NCBI GenBank assembly: GCA_033557465.1
Contig: CM066035.1
Coordinates: 898,101,309-898,165,308 of the forward strand
Origin: Ichthyophis bannanicus
Lineage: Eukaryota > Chordata > Amphibia > Gymnophiona > Ichthyophiidae
Length of the DNA: 64,000 nucleotides
Direction of reading: 5' to 3'
The notes under the pieces were generated by a model that saw only the letters and a list, made by a program, of their open reading frames with translations, made no database searches and had not been told where the DNA came from. How positions within the stretch are numbered: the stretch's first letter is position 1; each line of letters starts with the position of its first letter. Below, piece by piece: positions 10,385 through 21,152 of the stretch. A program made the translations under genes and the position numbers.

Positions 10385-10692
10385 CCAGAAGAAAAAAAGA
10401 ACAATAGCAGTTCCTTCTTGGAAAAAGCGCATTGGAGGAAAAATATAATCATTGCATGTGGAAGTATGTCTGATAGACGGTATCTAAAAGGACTGAGATC
10501 ATCAAAGATACTGAAGAAGATCCAAGACATCAAGCTGAAGCATGCTGCATTAATAGAAGAAGACATGAAATTTATATGTTCAAACAATAAATTGAAAGTA
10601 GCAGCAGACGCGTAAAAACTGCAAAGATATGAAGAAAACAGAAAAGAAAGATATCATTGCCTTAGAAAAATCCAAGTTATCAATGACCCTGT
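10385..10692 (+). pseudogene. R4/Dong-like LINE, 5' fragment
   Basis: Frames read RRYLKGLRSSKILKKIQDIK and EEDMKFICSNNKLKVAADA, then LQRYEENRK in another register. This resembles the charged region upstream of the RT in R4/Dong/NeSL LINEs. It is split from the rest of the LINE (from about 13385) by the piggyBac element and a short L2/SINE tail. Assignment rests on continuity with the downstream RT. Confidence 0.5.
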
Positions 10693-10696
10693 TTAA

Positions 10697-13288
10697 CCCT
10701 GGGAGTACCGATGGGTCAAAAGTGACCCCATTGCAAGTTTCACAACGCGTATCTCGGAAACAAGTTGTTCAAGAATGCAATCTTTTTATGACTTTTCACA
10801 TGTCGATATTCTCTTTATATTGCACCATGAGAGGAATAATTTTCATCTGCTAGGTGACGCTAGTGATGAATTGCAGAACAGAGTACCAGTAGGGTCATTT
10901 TTGACCCCAGTTGCTTACGTCCGGTTTGGATCGTGATACAATTTGCAGTTTTGTGAATTTTTTGATCTGACAAAAGTATTTATCATTAATTATGTATCAT
11001 TTATTTTTTGTACTCTTATTTTATGAAAATTATACATTTTCTGTAATTGATATCATACGTTCTCTCATTATTTCCAATGAAATCTAAAGGCTTTCAGCTC
11101 GTTCATCACAATTATTGTACACCTATAGTAAAACTGCTTTGCATTTTATTCAACTTTATCTTTGTTTATTTATTTTAGGTTATTGTTTATGATGTCAAAA
11201 TGAAAGTATTCAGCTGCCCAAGTAAGAGAAATATTGCAACGAGATGCTGACAGTGACGGCTCTGAGTCGTCTGATGATGCAGCATATTCAGCAAGCGAAG
11301 AAGCATATCAGCCAAGTTCGGGCGATAAATCTGATGATGACAGTCATGATTCAGATGGCGACAGCAGTTGGTCGCCAAGTGAATGTGAGACTGATGTTGA
11401 GCCGGTAACATCGCCTGCAGCAAAGAGTCAAGTTACAGGTCGAGGCAAAGGTCGAGGCTGTGCTGGACGGTGAAGAAGGCAGGAGTCCTCAGTGTCATTA
11501 TCATCTGTGAGGAATCTTAGTTGTGGTCGTAGAGGAGCTAAGAGGTAATCAACTATAAGCACAAATGTTGCCATTGAAGCCTATGTACCTAAGGATGCCA
11601 CATCATGGAACAGGAAACCTATAAAGCAAGCTGCTGGAAGATACGCCAGAGCTAATGTCATGCCCGTACAACAAGGTCCTACAAGGTATGCTGTACGAAA
11701 TGTTGATGGCCCTCTCACAGCATTCCACTTGTTCATGAGGAAGAACTTATTGAATGAAATCATGATGTGGACGAGCAAACAAGGAAGACACATTTATGAC
11801 AACATCTGGAAAGATTTGACAGATGGAGAATTTCAACGTTTTCTTGGACTTCTGATCATCTCAGGCATGTACGAGTCACGAAATGAATCCATAGTTCAGT
11901 TGTGGAACCTTGAAGATGGTCGTTCTGTTTTCGGCAAAAATATGGCCCATAACCGTTTTCAGCAAATTTCTTGTGCTCTCAGATTTGATGATGCAACCAA
12001 CAGACGTGAACAATGAGGCGTGGATAAGCTTGCTCCAATCAGACACGTTTTTGATACCTGGGAAGCAACTCTAAGTGACGCGTTTGTTCCTGGTGAAAAT
12101 GTTACCGTGGATGAGAAACTGCTTACATTTCGTGGCCGTGTTCCATTCAGACAATATATTCCCAGCAAACCTGGGAAATATGGCATAAAGCTATGGATGT
12201 TGTGTGACAGTGCAATGTCATATTTTCTGCGTCTTCAAGTATATACAGGAAGGGAACTCGGACAAAACAGGGAACAGAATCAGGGTGAAAGGGTTGTGCT
12301 GCAACTCACTGAAGGATTGACGCGATCTGGCAGAAATGTTACTGTTGACAATTTCTTCTGCAGTTTATCCCTGTCACGGAAATTGCTAGAAAAACAAATG
12401 ACACTTTTAGGGACAATTCGAAAGAACAGAAAAGAATTACCTCCAGAATTTGTAACAGCAAAGGGCCAAGAGGTATTCACTTCACTGTTTGCCTTTTGCA
12501 ATGACGCCACTCTGGTTTCCTATTGCCCGAAGAAAGGAAAAGTGGTTGTTCTTCTGAGCAGTTTGCATGATCAAGAAGAAGTAGATAACACACGTCCAGA
12601 CAAAATAATACGCATGATCTTGGACTATAATTCTAGTAAAAGGTGGAGTAGATACAGCAGATCAAATGTTGCGCACGTATACCACAAAACGAATGACAAG
12701 ACGCTGGCCAGTGACAATCTTCTACAACATGTTGGACATCAGTGCTTTGAATGCCTTCATTGTTTGGATGTCACTAAATCCAGAATGGCAGTCCAAGTCA
12801 AAGCACAGACGTTGTCTATTCCTCTTGGAATTAGGAAAGCAGCTGCTTCAGAGTAATTGCAGCGAGACTTCTTCCAGCATTGAAGAAACCACTGATGCTG
12901 TTTGCAATGTCAGGATCCCAAAGAAAAGGGCAAGGTGTCACTGCTGTTCCAGAGAAAAAGACAAGAAAAGCAACATAGTTTGCACCTCCTGCAAACACAA
13001 TGTTTGCAAAGAACATTCAGAAATTGTCTGTGTCTCATGCAAATGACTGTAGTACTTTATTGTGTTCATCAAGTGCATGCAAAAACTGCGTTCATGGCAA
13101 CTCTTCATGTAATTTTATGATAAAGCATTAAATTTCAAAACATTTCACCTTCATATAATAAATAATTCAGAATAATATTTTGTCTGTTTAGTTTAAATTT
13201 TTCATGGTTAACAATTAAAATTTGTCGTGGGGTCATTTATGACCCCTGCGGTATTCAGTGTGTGCAAAAAATCTTGGTAATTCCAGGG
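10697..13288 (+). mobile_element. piggyBac transposon in a TTAA site
   Basis: TTAA occurs at 10693-10696 and 13289-13292. The element starts CCCTGGGAGTACC and ends ATTCCAGGG, giving short piggyBac-type inverted termini. Just inside are palindromic GGGTCAAAAGTGACCCC (left) and GGGGTCATTTATGACCCC (right), with another GGGTCATTTTTGACCCC near 10890. It carries one transposase gene, 11192-13046, now broken. Its length of 2.6 kb is normal for an autonomous piggyBac. Confidence 0.93.
11192..13046 (+). pseudogene. piggyBac transposase, broken
   Basis: The DDD transposase would cut and paste the element at TTAA. The start ATG is at 11192, and an acidic Ser/Asp-rich N-terminus follows. The catalytic core is recognisable: VDEKLLTFRGR (first Asp, about 12107), TVDNFFCSLSL (second Asp, about 12350) and, after a frameshift, the GGVDTADQM block at 12642 (third Asp region). 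A cysteine-rich C-terminal zinc region (CHCCSREK, VCTSCKHNVCKEH) closes the protein near 13040. Breaks are in-frame stops near 11201, 11471, 11546 and 12014 and a frameshift near 12640. At least two stops are TGA where arginine would fit, suggesting CpG decay. The reading frame is about 618 codons, normal for the family. Confidence 0.9.
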
Positions 13289-13292
13289 TTAA

Positions 13293-13385
13293 TGTACATT
13301 ACCAAGTTTAAGTTACAATGTAAACCGCTTTGATTGAAACGATAAAGCGGTATAAAAGACCTGTTAAATAAATAAATAAATAAAA
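13293..13385 (+). repeat. L2/SINE 3' tail
   Basis: TGTAAACCGCTTTGATTG, AAAGCGGTATAAAAGACC and then (AAATA)n form the tail shared by L2 elements and their SINEs. The piggyBac element sits directly beside it, at the TTAA at its left edge. Confidence 0.7.
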
Positions 13386-16070
13386 TAAATCAAAATAAAC
13401 AATTGAGAGAGAACCCAAAACAGTTCCACAGGGAATTGGGAAAGAACATTAATATGGTAAAATACACCACCAACCAAAGCTGAAACAGAAACCTTCTGGA
13501 GACGCCTATATGAGAACCCTATACAACACAATCAAGAAGCAGAATGGTGATCCTGGCTACAGGAACATTTAGAAAAATCAAACATCCAACCTATGGAATT
13601 GCTGGTAGTAACAATAAAATAGCTGGAAAGCAGGATAAATGAGTCTCCAATTGGAAGAGCCTGACTCAGATGGAGCGACCAACTTTTGACTCAAACAGTT
13701 AACATCACTCCTCCAAGACCTGGTAAACTGCAAAAACCAATTGATTAAGCAGCTAAACTTAGCACTGCAATGGCATATAACAGGAAGAACATTTCTCCTT
13801 CCAAAGGGAGACCCAAGTAACTTTCCCAAAAATTATAGACCAATAACTTGTCTACCTACCATCTATAAGCTGTTCACTGCAATAGATGTAGAAAGAATAT
13901 ATGATCATATTGAGTCCAGTAACAACATTGCAATATAGCAAAAGAGCAATAAGATGAGAATGTATGGAACTAAAGACCAGTTAATGTTAAATAAGGCCAT
14001 CATGGCCAGTGCTAAGAAGAGCAGAAATCTCAGTATAGTATGGATTGATTATAAGAAAGCTTTTGATAGCGTCCCACACTCTTGGATAATACGTTGCCTT
14101 GAAATGTTTAAAATAAATCCTGGTTTGATAGAGCACAATAGGTTCACCACGACAATGTGGCAAATCACCCTATTTTTGAAGTATTAAGATGGTCAGTACA
14201 TCATTCCTAACATCAAGATCCAGCAAGGAATATTTCAGGGAGATTCCATGTTGCCAATTCTATTTTGTATGGCGCTTAATCCAATGAGTACTCTCATCAA
14301 CTCTTGAGAATACAGATTTAGCCTGAATCCTAAAGAAGGTAACAACTGAGAGGTAACATCCCATTTACTATTTGTAGACGACCTGAAGCTCTACAGTTCC
14401 AGTGACTAACAATTAGCAGAGCAACTCTGTGTTGTGAAAAGCTTTTCTGATGACAACAGGATGACTATTGGCTTAGACAAATGTACTAAGGCAACTTTTT
14501 TTTAGAGGAAAATTGAACAAAATGGACAACATCTCCATGGCTGAGGGCTATGATATCAAGGAACTTGAACAGGAAGGCATATATAAATATCTTGGACTAT
14601 AGGAAGGAACATCAATCAAGCAGAAATTACTGAGAGAAAAGATCAGTAAAGAATACTATAGAAGGTTAAAATCATTATTGAAAAGTGCCTTAACATCATG
14701 GAATAAAATACAAGCCATCAATCAGCTGGCAATTCCAGTACTCTCATACAGCTGTGGGATTGTAGACTGGCCTCTTAAAGATCTTGAAAAACTGAATGTG
14801 CGAACAAGAAAACTCCTCCATGCCCATGAGATAATTTACAAGAATCAGTGTATGTCAAGACTATACATTCCTGGAGCAGAAGGAGGGTTAAGCCTCATAG
14901 AGATTAATTACACATACTTAACTACTATCATAGGTCTCCAGGTCTACCTATCAGCATCATTGGATCCAAATCCAAAAATGTGCTGAAATATGAAAGTAAA
15001 TGTCCAGAATCTGTTTCCATCATCAAACGTGAACAAGCGTTACAACAACTAGAGGGAATGAGTGAGAATCCACAAGCACACACAGGAAAGGAAGCAACAA
15101 AATTTGCAAAACATGAGAAAAAAACTCTTCAAAGAATTAGATCAGCAAACAAGGTAAAAACAAGTGGTAAACGCACAGACATAGTGGGAAATACAAAGTA
15201 TTACTCCAGGAACCCTTTGTTGATCACGAACGGACACATGAGTGGTTAGGGAGAGGTGAATTGAAGTTGAAGGATGAGAGATTGTTAGTTGCAGCCTAGG
15301 ATAGCGGATTATGGGTGAGATGATTTACAGCAAGCATTGAAAAAATGGCAACACAGACATATGTTGATTCTGTAAGAAAGACCTGGAAACAGTGACTCAC
15401 CTCATAGCTGGCTGTGAAGTTCTGATGGTGGAAAATTTCTATACAGAAAGACACAACAAAGTAGCATGCCTCATTAATTGGAAACTCTGTAAACCCTACA
15501 ACATCACTCTGCCTGAAAAGCACTGGGATCATGACTCTAAGAGAATTACAGAGAATGAAGAGGTTATGATTACCAGGGACATTCCCATTCTGACAGATAA
15601 GAAACTAGATGCGAGGAAACCCGATATAGTGGTAAAGAAGAAAACCACCAGAATGGCATTGATAATAGAGGTGTTGGTTCTGAGTGATTATTCTGCGAAT
15701 TGTGTGACGATGCAGAAGATCCTGACATACCAAGAAATGCAGTCAGTGACCAAGAAAATGTGGTAGAAAGATACAGAAATATTTTCCATTGTATTGGGAG
15801 CCAAAGGCTTGACAAAGAAGAATTTCAAAGCACATCTTGACAGACTACCCATACATGTTACATCTTACGAACTCCAGAAGGAAGCTCTGTTTGGCACAGT
15901 ACAAGTACTACGCAGAGCATTAGCAGTAAATTTGAGAGACTTACTCCACATACCCTGGCTTAGAAGTGAGGTTCATGATTGTCATGGTATGCGCAAAACT
16001 AACCCTTTTGGAGAAACTGCCTCTGAACCGTAGGAGACAATGAGTGATCTTTAGTAGAGAACTATGTACA
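13386..16070 (+). pseudogene. R4/Dong-like LINE (restriction-like endonuclease)
   Basis: A non-LTR retrotransposon whose reverse transcriptase lies upstream of a restriction-like endonuclease. RT blocks include KGDPSNFPKNYRPITCLP (about 13803), VWIDYKKAFDSVPHSWI (about 14038), GIFQGDSMLP (about 14230) and LFVDDLKLYSS (catalytic VDD, about 14371). Downstream are LAIPVLSYSCGIVDW and YIPGAEGGLSLIE. Near 15375 is CxxC-x-HxxxxC (CKKDLETVTHLIAGC), then ARKPDIVVKKK followed by IIEVLVL near 15665, matching the PD-(D/E)xK endonuclease. These features fit the R4/Dong (Rex6-like) clade. Many stops and frameshifts make it dead. The N-terminal part is at 10385-10692, beyond the piggyBac insertion. Confidence 0.8.
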
Positions 16071-16444
16071 GGAAAGTATAAACAAAGGCTGTCAGTGAAC
16101 CTTCAGAGCCAAGTATAAAAATCATAGCAGACCCAAGGATACCTTAGCAGAAGAGCAGAGCAAATAAAGTTTCAGGTGCGGGCCCTGGACTGGTTAAGGA
16201 AAGGATATTAACTCATAAGTAAAATGTCACCTCCCATATCATCCTGCTAGACCAGTTCAGACAAGTGGGATGTACCAAAGCTACAGTTCTATTGGGCAGG
16301 AAAAGACACAGCAGCTCACAAAACCCTTGAGCCAAAGGTCGTGTCCACACTGACGTGGACATCCAAGTGGTAATGCTTGACAAAAATGGAAAGTGATGCC
16401 CATGCTGCTGCCCCACAAGGACACTTATGCCACTTATGGAGTGG

Positions 16445-16740
16445 AGGAGTGGCCTAGTGGTTGGGACAAGATACTTCAGGCCGGAAGGTTGGGGGTTCAA
16501 ATCCCACTAGAGGACAGCAACCTTGGGTCGGAAGGACTGGGGTTTCTAGTCCCACAGGTGCTCCTTGTGGTCTTGGGCAAGCCACTTAACCCTCCACAGC
16601 CCATGTTCCCTGTAAAATAGTTATCTCCAAGTTATAATGCCCTGTTCAATGTAATTTCAGTTTGTTCAATGTAAACCGCACTGATGCAGAATAGCGCGGT
16701 ATATAAGAGAATGTAAATAAATAAATAAATAATAAATGCT
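16445..16740 (+). repeat. tRNA-derived SINE with L2-type tail
   Basis: The tRNA-like head has an A box TGGCCTAGTGG (16450-16460) and a B box GGTTCAAATCC (16494-16504). A family-specific body follows (CAGCAACCTTGGG, GTGCTCCTTGTGGTCTTGGG). The 3' part is L2-like: TGTAAACCGCACTGATGC, GCGCGGTATATAAG and (AAATA)n. Transcription would be by RNA polymerase III and mobilisation presumably by L2 machinery. Another copy is at 36361-36632, and a tail-only copy at 60638-60753. It interrupts the DIRS recombinase. Confidence 0.88.
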
Positions 16741-17130
16741 TGGGTAGAATGGGCACGCAAACCCTCTGGGACTAGCTGATTTTGCAACAGATGCGCCGAG
16801 GCAATAGCCTCCTTAATGCAGCACCCCAATGTCAACTTGGCTGATGTGTCACACTTGTGCGGGGCAGCAAAGAGCATAAAAAGATGCTCGGACTTATGAA
16901 AGGAATTCATAGCCTCTAAGTATTGGAGATGCACCCTCTGGACATCCACAAGGTGAAGATCCTTACCTTCCCCCGACACTGCTCCTTCGAGAAGGAGGGC
17001 AGGCAGACCACCTGGTTCATGCGAAAGGGAGAAATCACCTTAGGCAAAAAGGAAGGCACAGGGCGAAGGGAAACAACCTCCTTTGAAAAAGACAGATAAA
17101 GATGTTAACAAGACAGGATCTGCAGCTTGG
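16741..17130 (-). pseudogene. DIRS tyrosine recombinase C-terminus
   Basis: The minus strand reads LHLVDVQRVHLQYLEAMNSF, then KSEHLFMLFA and PEGLRAHSTQA. This matches the C-terminal half of DIRS tyrosine recombinases, where LRAHSTRA carries the catalytic H-x-x-R. In this copy the R is replaced by Q and the frame then runs into the SINE at 16445-16740. The recombinase normally joins a circular DNA intermediate to the genome. It is not functional here. Confidence 0.72.
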
Positions 17131-17734
17131 AAAACTGCCTTGTGAAACAAATCATGACCAAGAAGACTGACTTGAGCGTCAAATCCTTTAAGGTAACATG
17201 CTTCAAAGGCTCAAAGGGCGCCGTCATCAGGGCCCTGAGCACCAGACACAGGTCCCAAGAAGGGATCACATATCATAGGGGAGGATGCAGATGCCAAACC
17301 CTCTGGAGAAAATGTGAGACATCTGGGGGCAAAGTTAGAGACTTACCAGCCACTGGACCTTGGAAACAGGATAAAGCTGCCACCTAACTTTCAGGGAGCT
17401 GAGGGAAAGGGCCCTTCTCCAGAGCATCCTGTATTAAGGCCAACAGAGATGGCACCTTGGCTGCCTCAGGGGCCATCTGCCGAATGCTGCACCATCACTC
17501 AAAGAGGCATCAGATCCTCATGTATGCCAGCTTCATAGACCTCCTCCAGGCTCCAAGAAGAGTAGAGATCACCACAGGACAGTAGCTCTTGCACACTAAT
17601 CATCTCCTTTCAAAAGCCTAGCCATAAGCGATATTAGAACTTGGTCTTCCAGGATGATTGGTCTTGCTGTAATAGGCCCCTAGATGGAGGCAACCGAAGA
17701 GGAGGCACCTGCAGGAGCCACATCAGATCTCTGA

Positions 17735-18395
17735 ACCATGTTTATTTATTTATTTATCCAGATTTGTATACCACTTTCTCCTTCAATCAAAGTGGTGGGC
17801 TACACACATTGGGTTTACATTGAATAGGGGTGACACTACGTACATAAAGGTTGGACACTACATACATAAAAGTTAGAAGCGTGGGTTATCATTATATTCA
17901 AGCACAGTTAGTGGGTCCTTTGTCTGATTGGTCATAGTAATCTCTGAATAGGAAGGTCTTAAGAGATTTGCGGAAGTCCTTGAGGTCATTTAACACCCTC
18001 AGTTCATCCGGGAGAGTATTCCAGAGGGCCGGTGCTGAGAGGGATATGGCTCTGCTGGAGGTTACTTGTTTTTTTATGATATCCAGCTAGTGTGCGTAGT
18101 TTATTGCTGTTGCCAGTTCGTCTGGGTCAGTTGGTTGTGTCCTTGGATATCAAGCTGTGGAGAACATCAGCTGTGCATTGGTGCATGATTCTGTATAATT
18201 TTGTGGTTGTTTTGAATCTTGCCCTTATGTTTATTGGGAGCCAGTGCAGTTGTTGGAGTACAGGTGTAATGTGCTCATTCATGGCTGTCCGGTTATGATG
18301 CGGGCTGCTGTGTTTTGCACCGGTTGGAGTGGGTGGGTTGCCTGTTTAGGTAGGCCTTGATAGAGGGAGTTTCTGTAGTTCAGTACATGTTGTCC
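17735..18395 (-). pseudogene. L2-like LINE C-terminus, inserted in DIRS
   Basis: It begins with (TTTAT)n and an inverted L2 tail (TTTGTATACCACTTTCTCC). Read on the minus strand, the protein pieces HWLPINIRARFKTTTKLYRI, SAPALWNTLPDELRVL and DFRKSLKTFLF match the conserved C-terminus of L2-like RTs. It is a 5'-truncated copy with stops. Confidence 0.75.
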
Positions 18396-18518
18396 TCGGC
18401 CAATCTGGTGCCACCAGAACAATCCTGCCCAGATGGCATTCTATATGCCGAAGCACACATTCCACCAGGGGCCACGGAGGAAACACATACAGCAGGTGCT
18501 GACTTGGCCAAGGCTGGG

Positions 18519-18960
18519 TCAGGGCGTTGGTGCCTTTGGACTCTGTCTCTGTGCGGTCACCATCAGATCCATTTCAGGGCAACCCCCGCAGTGCAGAATG
18601 TACTGAAATGCCTCCTGACTCAACTCCCACTCTCCAGGACACAGAGAGTGCCGGCTTAGGAAGTCCGCTTCCACATTGTCCACCCTGGCAATGAGCTGAG
18701 CTGACAAGGCTAGGAGATTCTTCCCCATGCAGGCAAACAGGAGAGCCATCTCCAGAGCCACTCCGGCACTCCTCATGCAGCCTTGCGAATTGACATAAGC
18801 CACCACTGTGGCATTGTCTGAAAGCACTCAAACCATCTGGCCCTCAACTAGGGGCCAGAAATGCAGAAGAGTCAACCTGATGGTCCTTGCCTCGAGGCAG
18901 TTGATGGACCACACCGCTTCCCTGTGGTTCCAATGGCTCCGGCTATATGGTCTTTACAAT
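18519..18960 (-). pseudogene. DIRS RNase H domain
   Basis: The minus-strand frame MLSDNATVVAYVNSQGCMRS, then ARVDNVEADFLSRH, GEWELSQEAFQYI and EMDLMVTAQ, matches the RNase H of DIRS elements. There, SDN-TAVAYIN-QGG and N--AD-LSR are conserved and include catalytic Asp residues. The key SDN and ADFLSR residues are present, but the frame is short and stops at the flanks. Confidence 0.78.
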
Positions 18961-18984
18961 GGACTCCCCAGCCCAAGAAATTGG

Positions 18985-19080
18985 CACCTGTTATATGTAT
19001 TTTGAATCTTTCTGTTCAATGTAAACCATTTTGACCTGGTGAAAAGTGGTATATAAGCTCTGCTAAATAATAATAATAAT
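18985..19080 (+). repeat. L2/SINE tail inside DIRS
   Basis: TTCAATGTAAACCATTTTGA, then AAGTGGTATATAAGC and (AAT)n, is the common L2-type 3' tail, inserted in the DIRS sequence. Confidence 0.65.
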
Positions 19081-19486
19081 CAGTCATCAGGAGGATCAAG
19101 GAGAAATCATCCAGCAGCATGCCTTTCCTTAGATGACAGGGCCACTGCCACCACCACGGGCTGGACCTCATCATCAATGGGAGTGGGAACCTGCGCTTGA
19201 ACTCCTAAGAACTCGAGGACCACCAAGCCACCAAAGACCACTGGTAGTGGCTGCACCCACAGCACCATCACCCACAGCACCATCTCTATGGTCGCCGCCA
19301 TCAATCCAAGCAGCTGAAGATAATCCCAGACTCTTGGAACCTGCTGCGCACAAAACAGTTCCAGGCAATCCAATAGTCTTTTGACTTTCTCTTCTGGCAG
19401 GAAAACTTTGTCCACTTGAGTGTTGAAATGTGCTCTCAGACACTCCAAAGACTAGGAAGGTAACAGCTAGCTCTTTCCCCAATTGA

Positions 19487-19747
19487 TCACCCAGTCGAGG
19501 TTTTCAAAAAGGACACCACTCGGGATGCCACCTGAGATGCTTCTGAAAGGGAATGGACTCGGATGAGCCAGTTGTCCAGATATGAATGGACACAGATCCC
19601 TCGGTGCTTCAGCTCTGCTATTGCCACCACCATGACTTTGGAGAATGTCCTCGGATTGGTGGATAGCCCAAAAGGGAGGGTGGTGAACTGAAGGTGAGAG
19701 TCAAGCATGGCAAAACGCAGATACTTCTGCTGATCTGCCTGGATCAC
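19487..19747 (-). pseudogene. DIRS reverse transcriptase, palm part
   Basis: The minus-strand frame has QQKYLRFAMLDSHLQFTTLP, then FGLSTNPRTFSKVM and HSYLDNWLIRVHS. DIRS RTs have PFGLSTAPR-FTK and a YLDDWLI catalytic motif. Here the second Asp is Asn (YLDN), so catalysis would be lost even without the stops. The upstream part (LPKKDGS) continues at 21160-21230, on the far side of the L2 insertion. Confidence 0.8.
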
Positions 19748-19754
19748 GATATAA

Positions 19755-21150
19755 AAATATACCTCAGTCAGAGCCAGAGAAGCGAAGAGCTCCCCTCAGT
19801 GTACTGCCTAAATCACAGAGTGCAATGTTTCCATCTGGAAGCGCAGAACACGCAAGTGTCATGGTTTCGTTCTTATCTTTCTGAAAGAAAAGCACAGGTC
19901 AAGATCACAAACAACTCATCTAGATCTTTCTCATTAATTCAAGGACTTCCTCAAGGCTCAGCTCTTTCCGCCCTCCTCTTCAACATTTATATTCAGCCAG
20001 TGTGCAAAATTGTATGTAAGCACAACATACAATACCACCTATATGCTAATGACCTAATGATCTACTCCAACCTTGACACCACGAATCCTGAGTACTCCGC
20101 CATCTACTCTTGCAGGTCAGAAGTGTCAGAATGACTAATACAACGCAACCTAGCAATTAACTACAACAAATCCGATGCGCTCATAATCTCAAAAGACACT
20201 GCATTTAACCCCCTCAAAATTTATTAATAGGAAACCAAACAATTCCAGTGAAGAACGAAGTAAAATACCTTGGAATACTCCTCAACCAGAGGCTCAATTT
20301 CCAATCCCACATCAATAAATCAACTGCCAAAGCCTACTATTAAATGAAAATCCTGAAAAATCTATGACTCATACTCGACCAGAACCTGCCAGGCAATAAT
20401 CACCCCACAGTTAGATTACTGTGATCTAATTCTTCAAGGTCTACCCAAATGTGCAACCCAAGCATTACAACTAGTGCAGAATACAGCTGCACGATTAATC
20501 ACTGGAACCAAAAAACAAGATCACATCACCCCCATCTTAAAATCCCTCCACTGGCTCCCCATCTGAGCACAAATAAAATACAAAGCCATATTGATGGCAT
20601 TCAAGATACTACACAATCAATCCCCCGAATGTTTAGAAGAAATAGTTAAAAGAGTTCCAGACACTTGTCTAAGGAGGAAGCAACATCTGAACCCCCACTC
20701 ATCAACTACCATAGCCGCTTACACTTCTCAATCAGCACTACACAGAGTATTCGAATATTATACCCCATCACTATGGAACTCACTCCCGCATCATCTAAGA
20801 GCAACCTCAGATATCACGGACTTCAGGAAATATCTAAAAACCCACCTTTTCACAGAGCACTTTGACACCATATAAAACATGCAACCTAAGCAACACAATT
20901 CCAATCAACAACCCCAACCACAACAAGTTTCCTCCTCAGCAATTCACAAGCTACTTCAAACAGTTAATACGTTGCAAGACTACCGTTGTCATACTCAAGC
21001 AATCGTTAATTGTATAATGTAAATAGTTTGAATTGTTAATTGTTCATTGAAAATAGTTGCTACTGTACCATTCTATGTAAACCTTGTTATGTTTCAATGT
21101 AAACCATTTTGATAAATCTGAAAAGCGGTATATAAAAGATGTTAAATAAA
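19755..21150 (+). pseudogene. L2-like LINE inserted in the DIRS RT
   Basis: Frames show WFRSYLSERKAQVKI, LPQGSALSALLFNIYI (motif B) and YHLYANDLMIYS, a degenerate catalytic motif (YAND for YADD). Later blocks are DYCDLILQGLPK, HITPILKSLHWLPI, SLWNSLPHHLRA and KTHLFTEHF. The 3' end near 21085-21150 has TGTAAACCATTTTGATAAAT, AAAAGCGGTATATAAAAG and AAATAAATA. Stops and frameshifts are scattered through it. It splits the DIRS RT. Confidence 0.8.
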
Positions 21151-21152
21151 TA

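Noticed and set aside
16494..16504. B box as part of a true tRNA gene
   Set aside because: The head does not fold into a full tRNA and is followed by a SINE body and L2 tail; it is a SINE.
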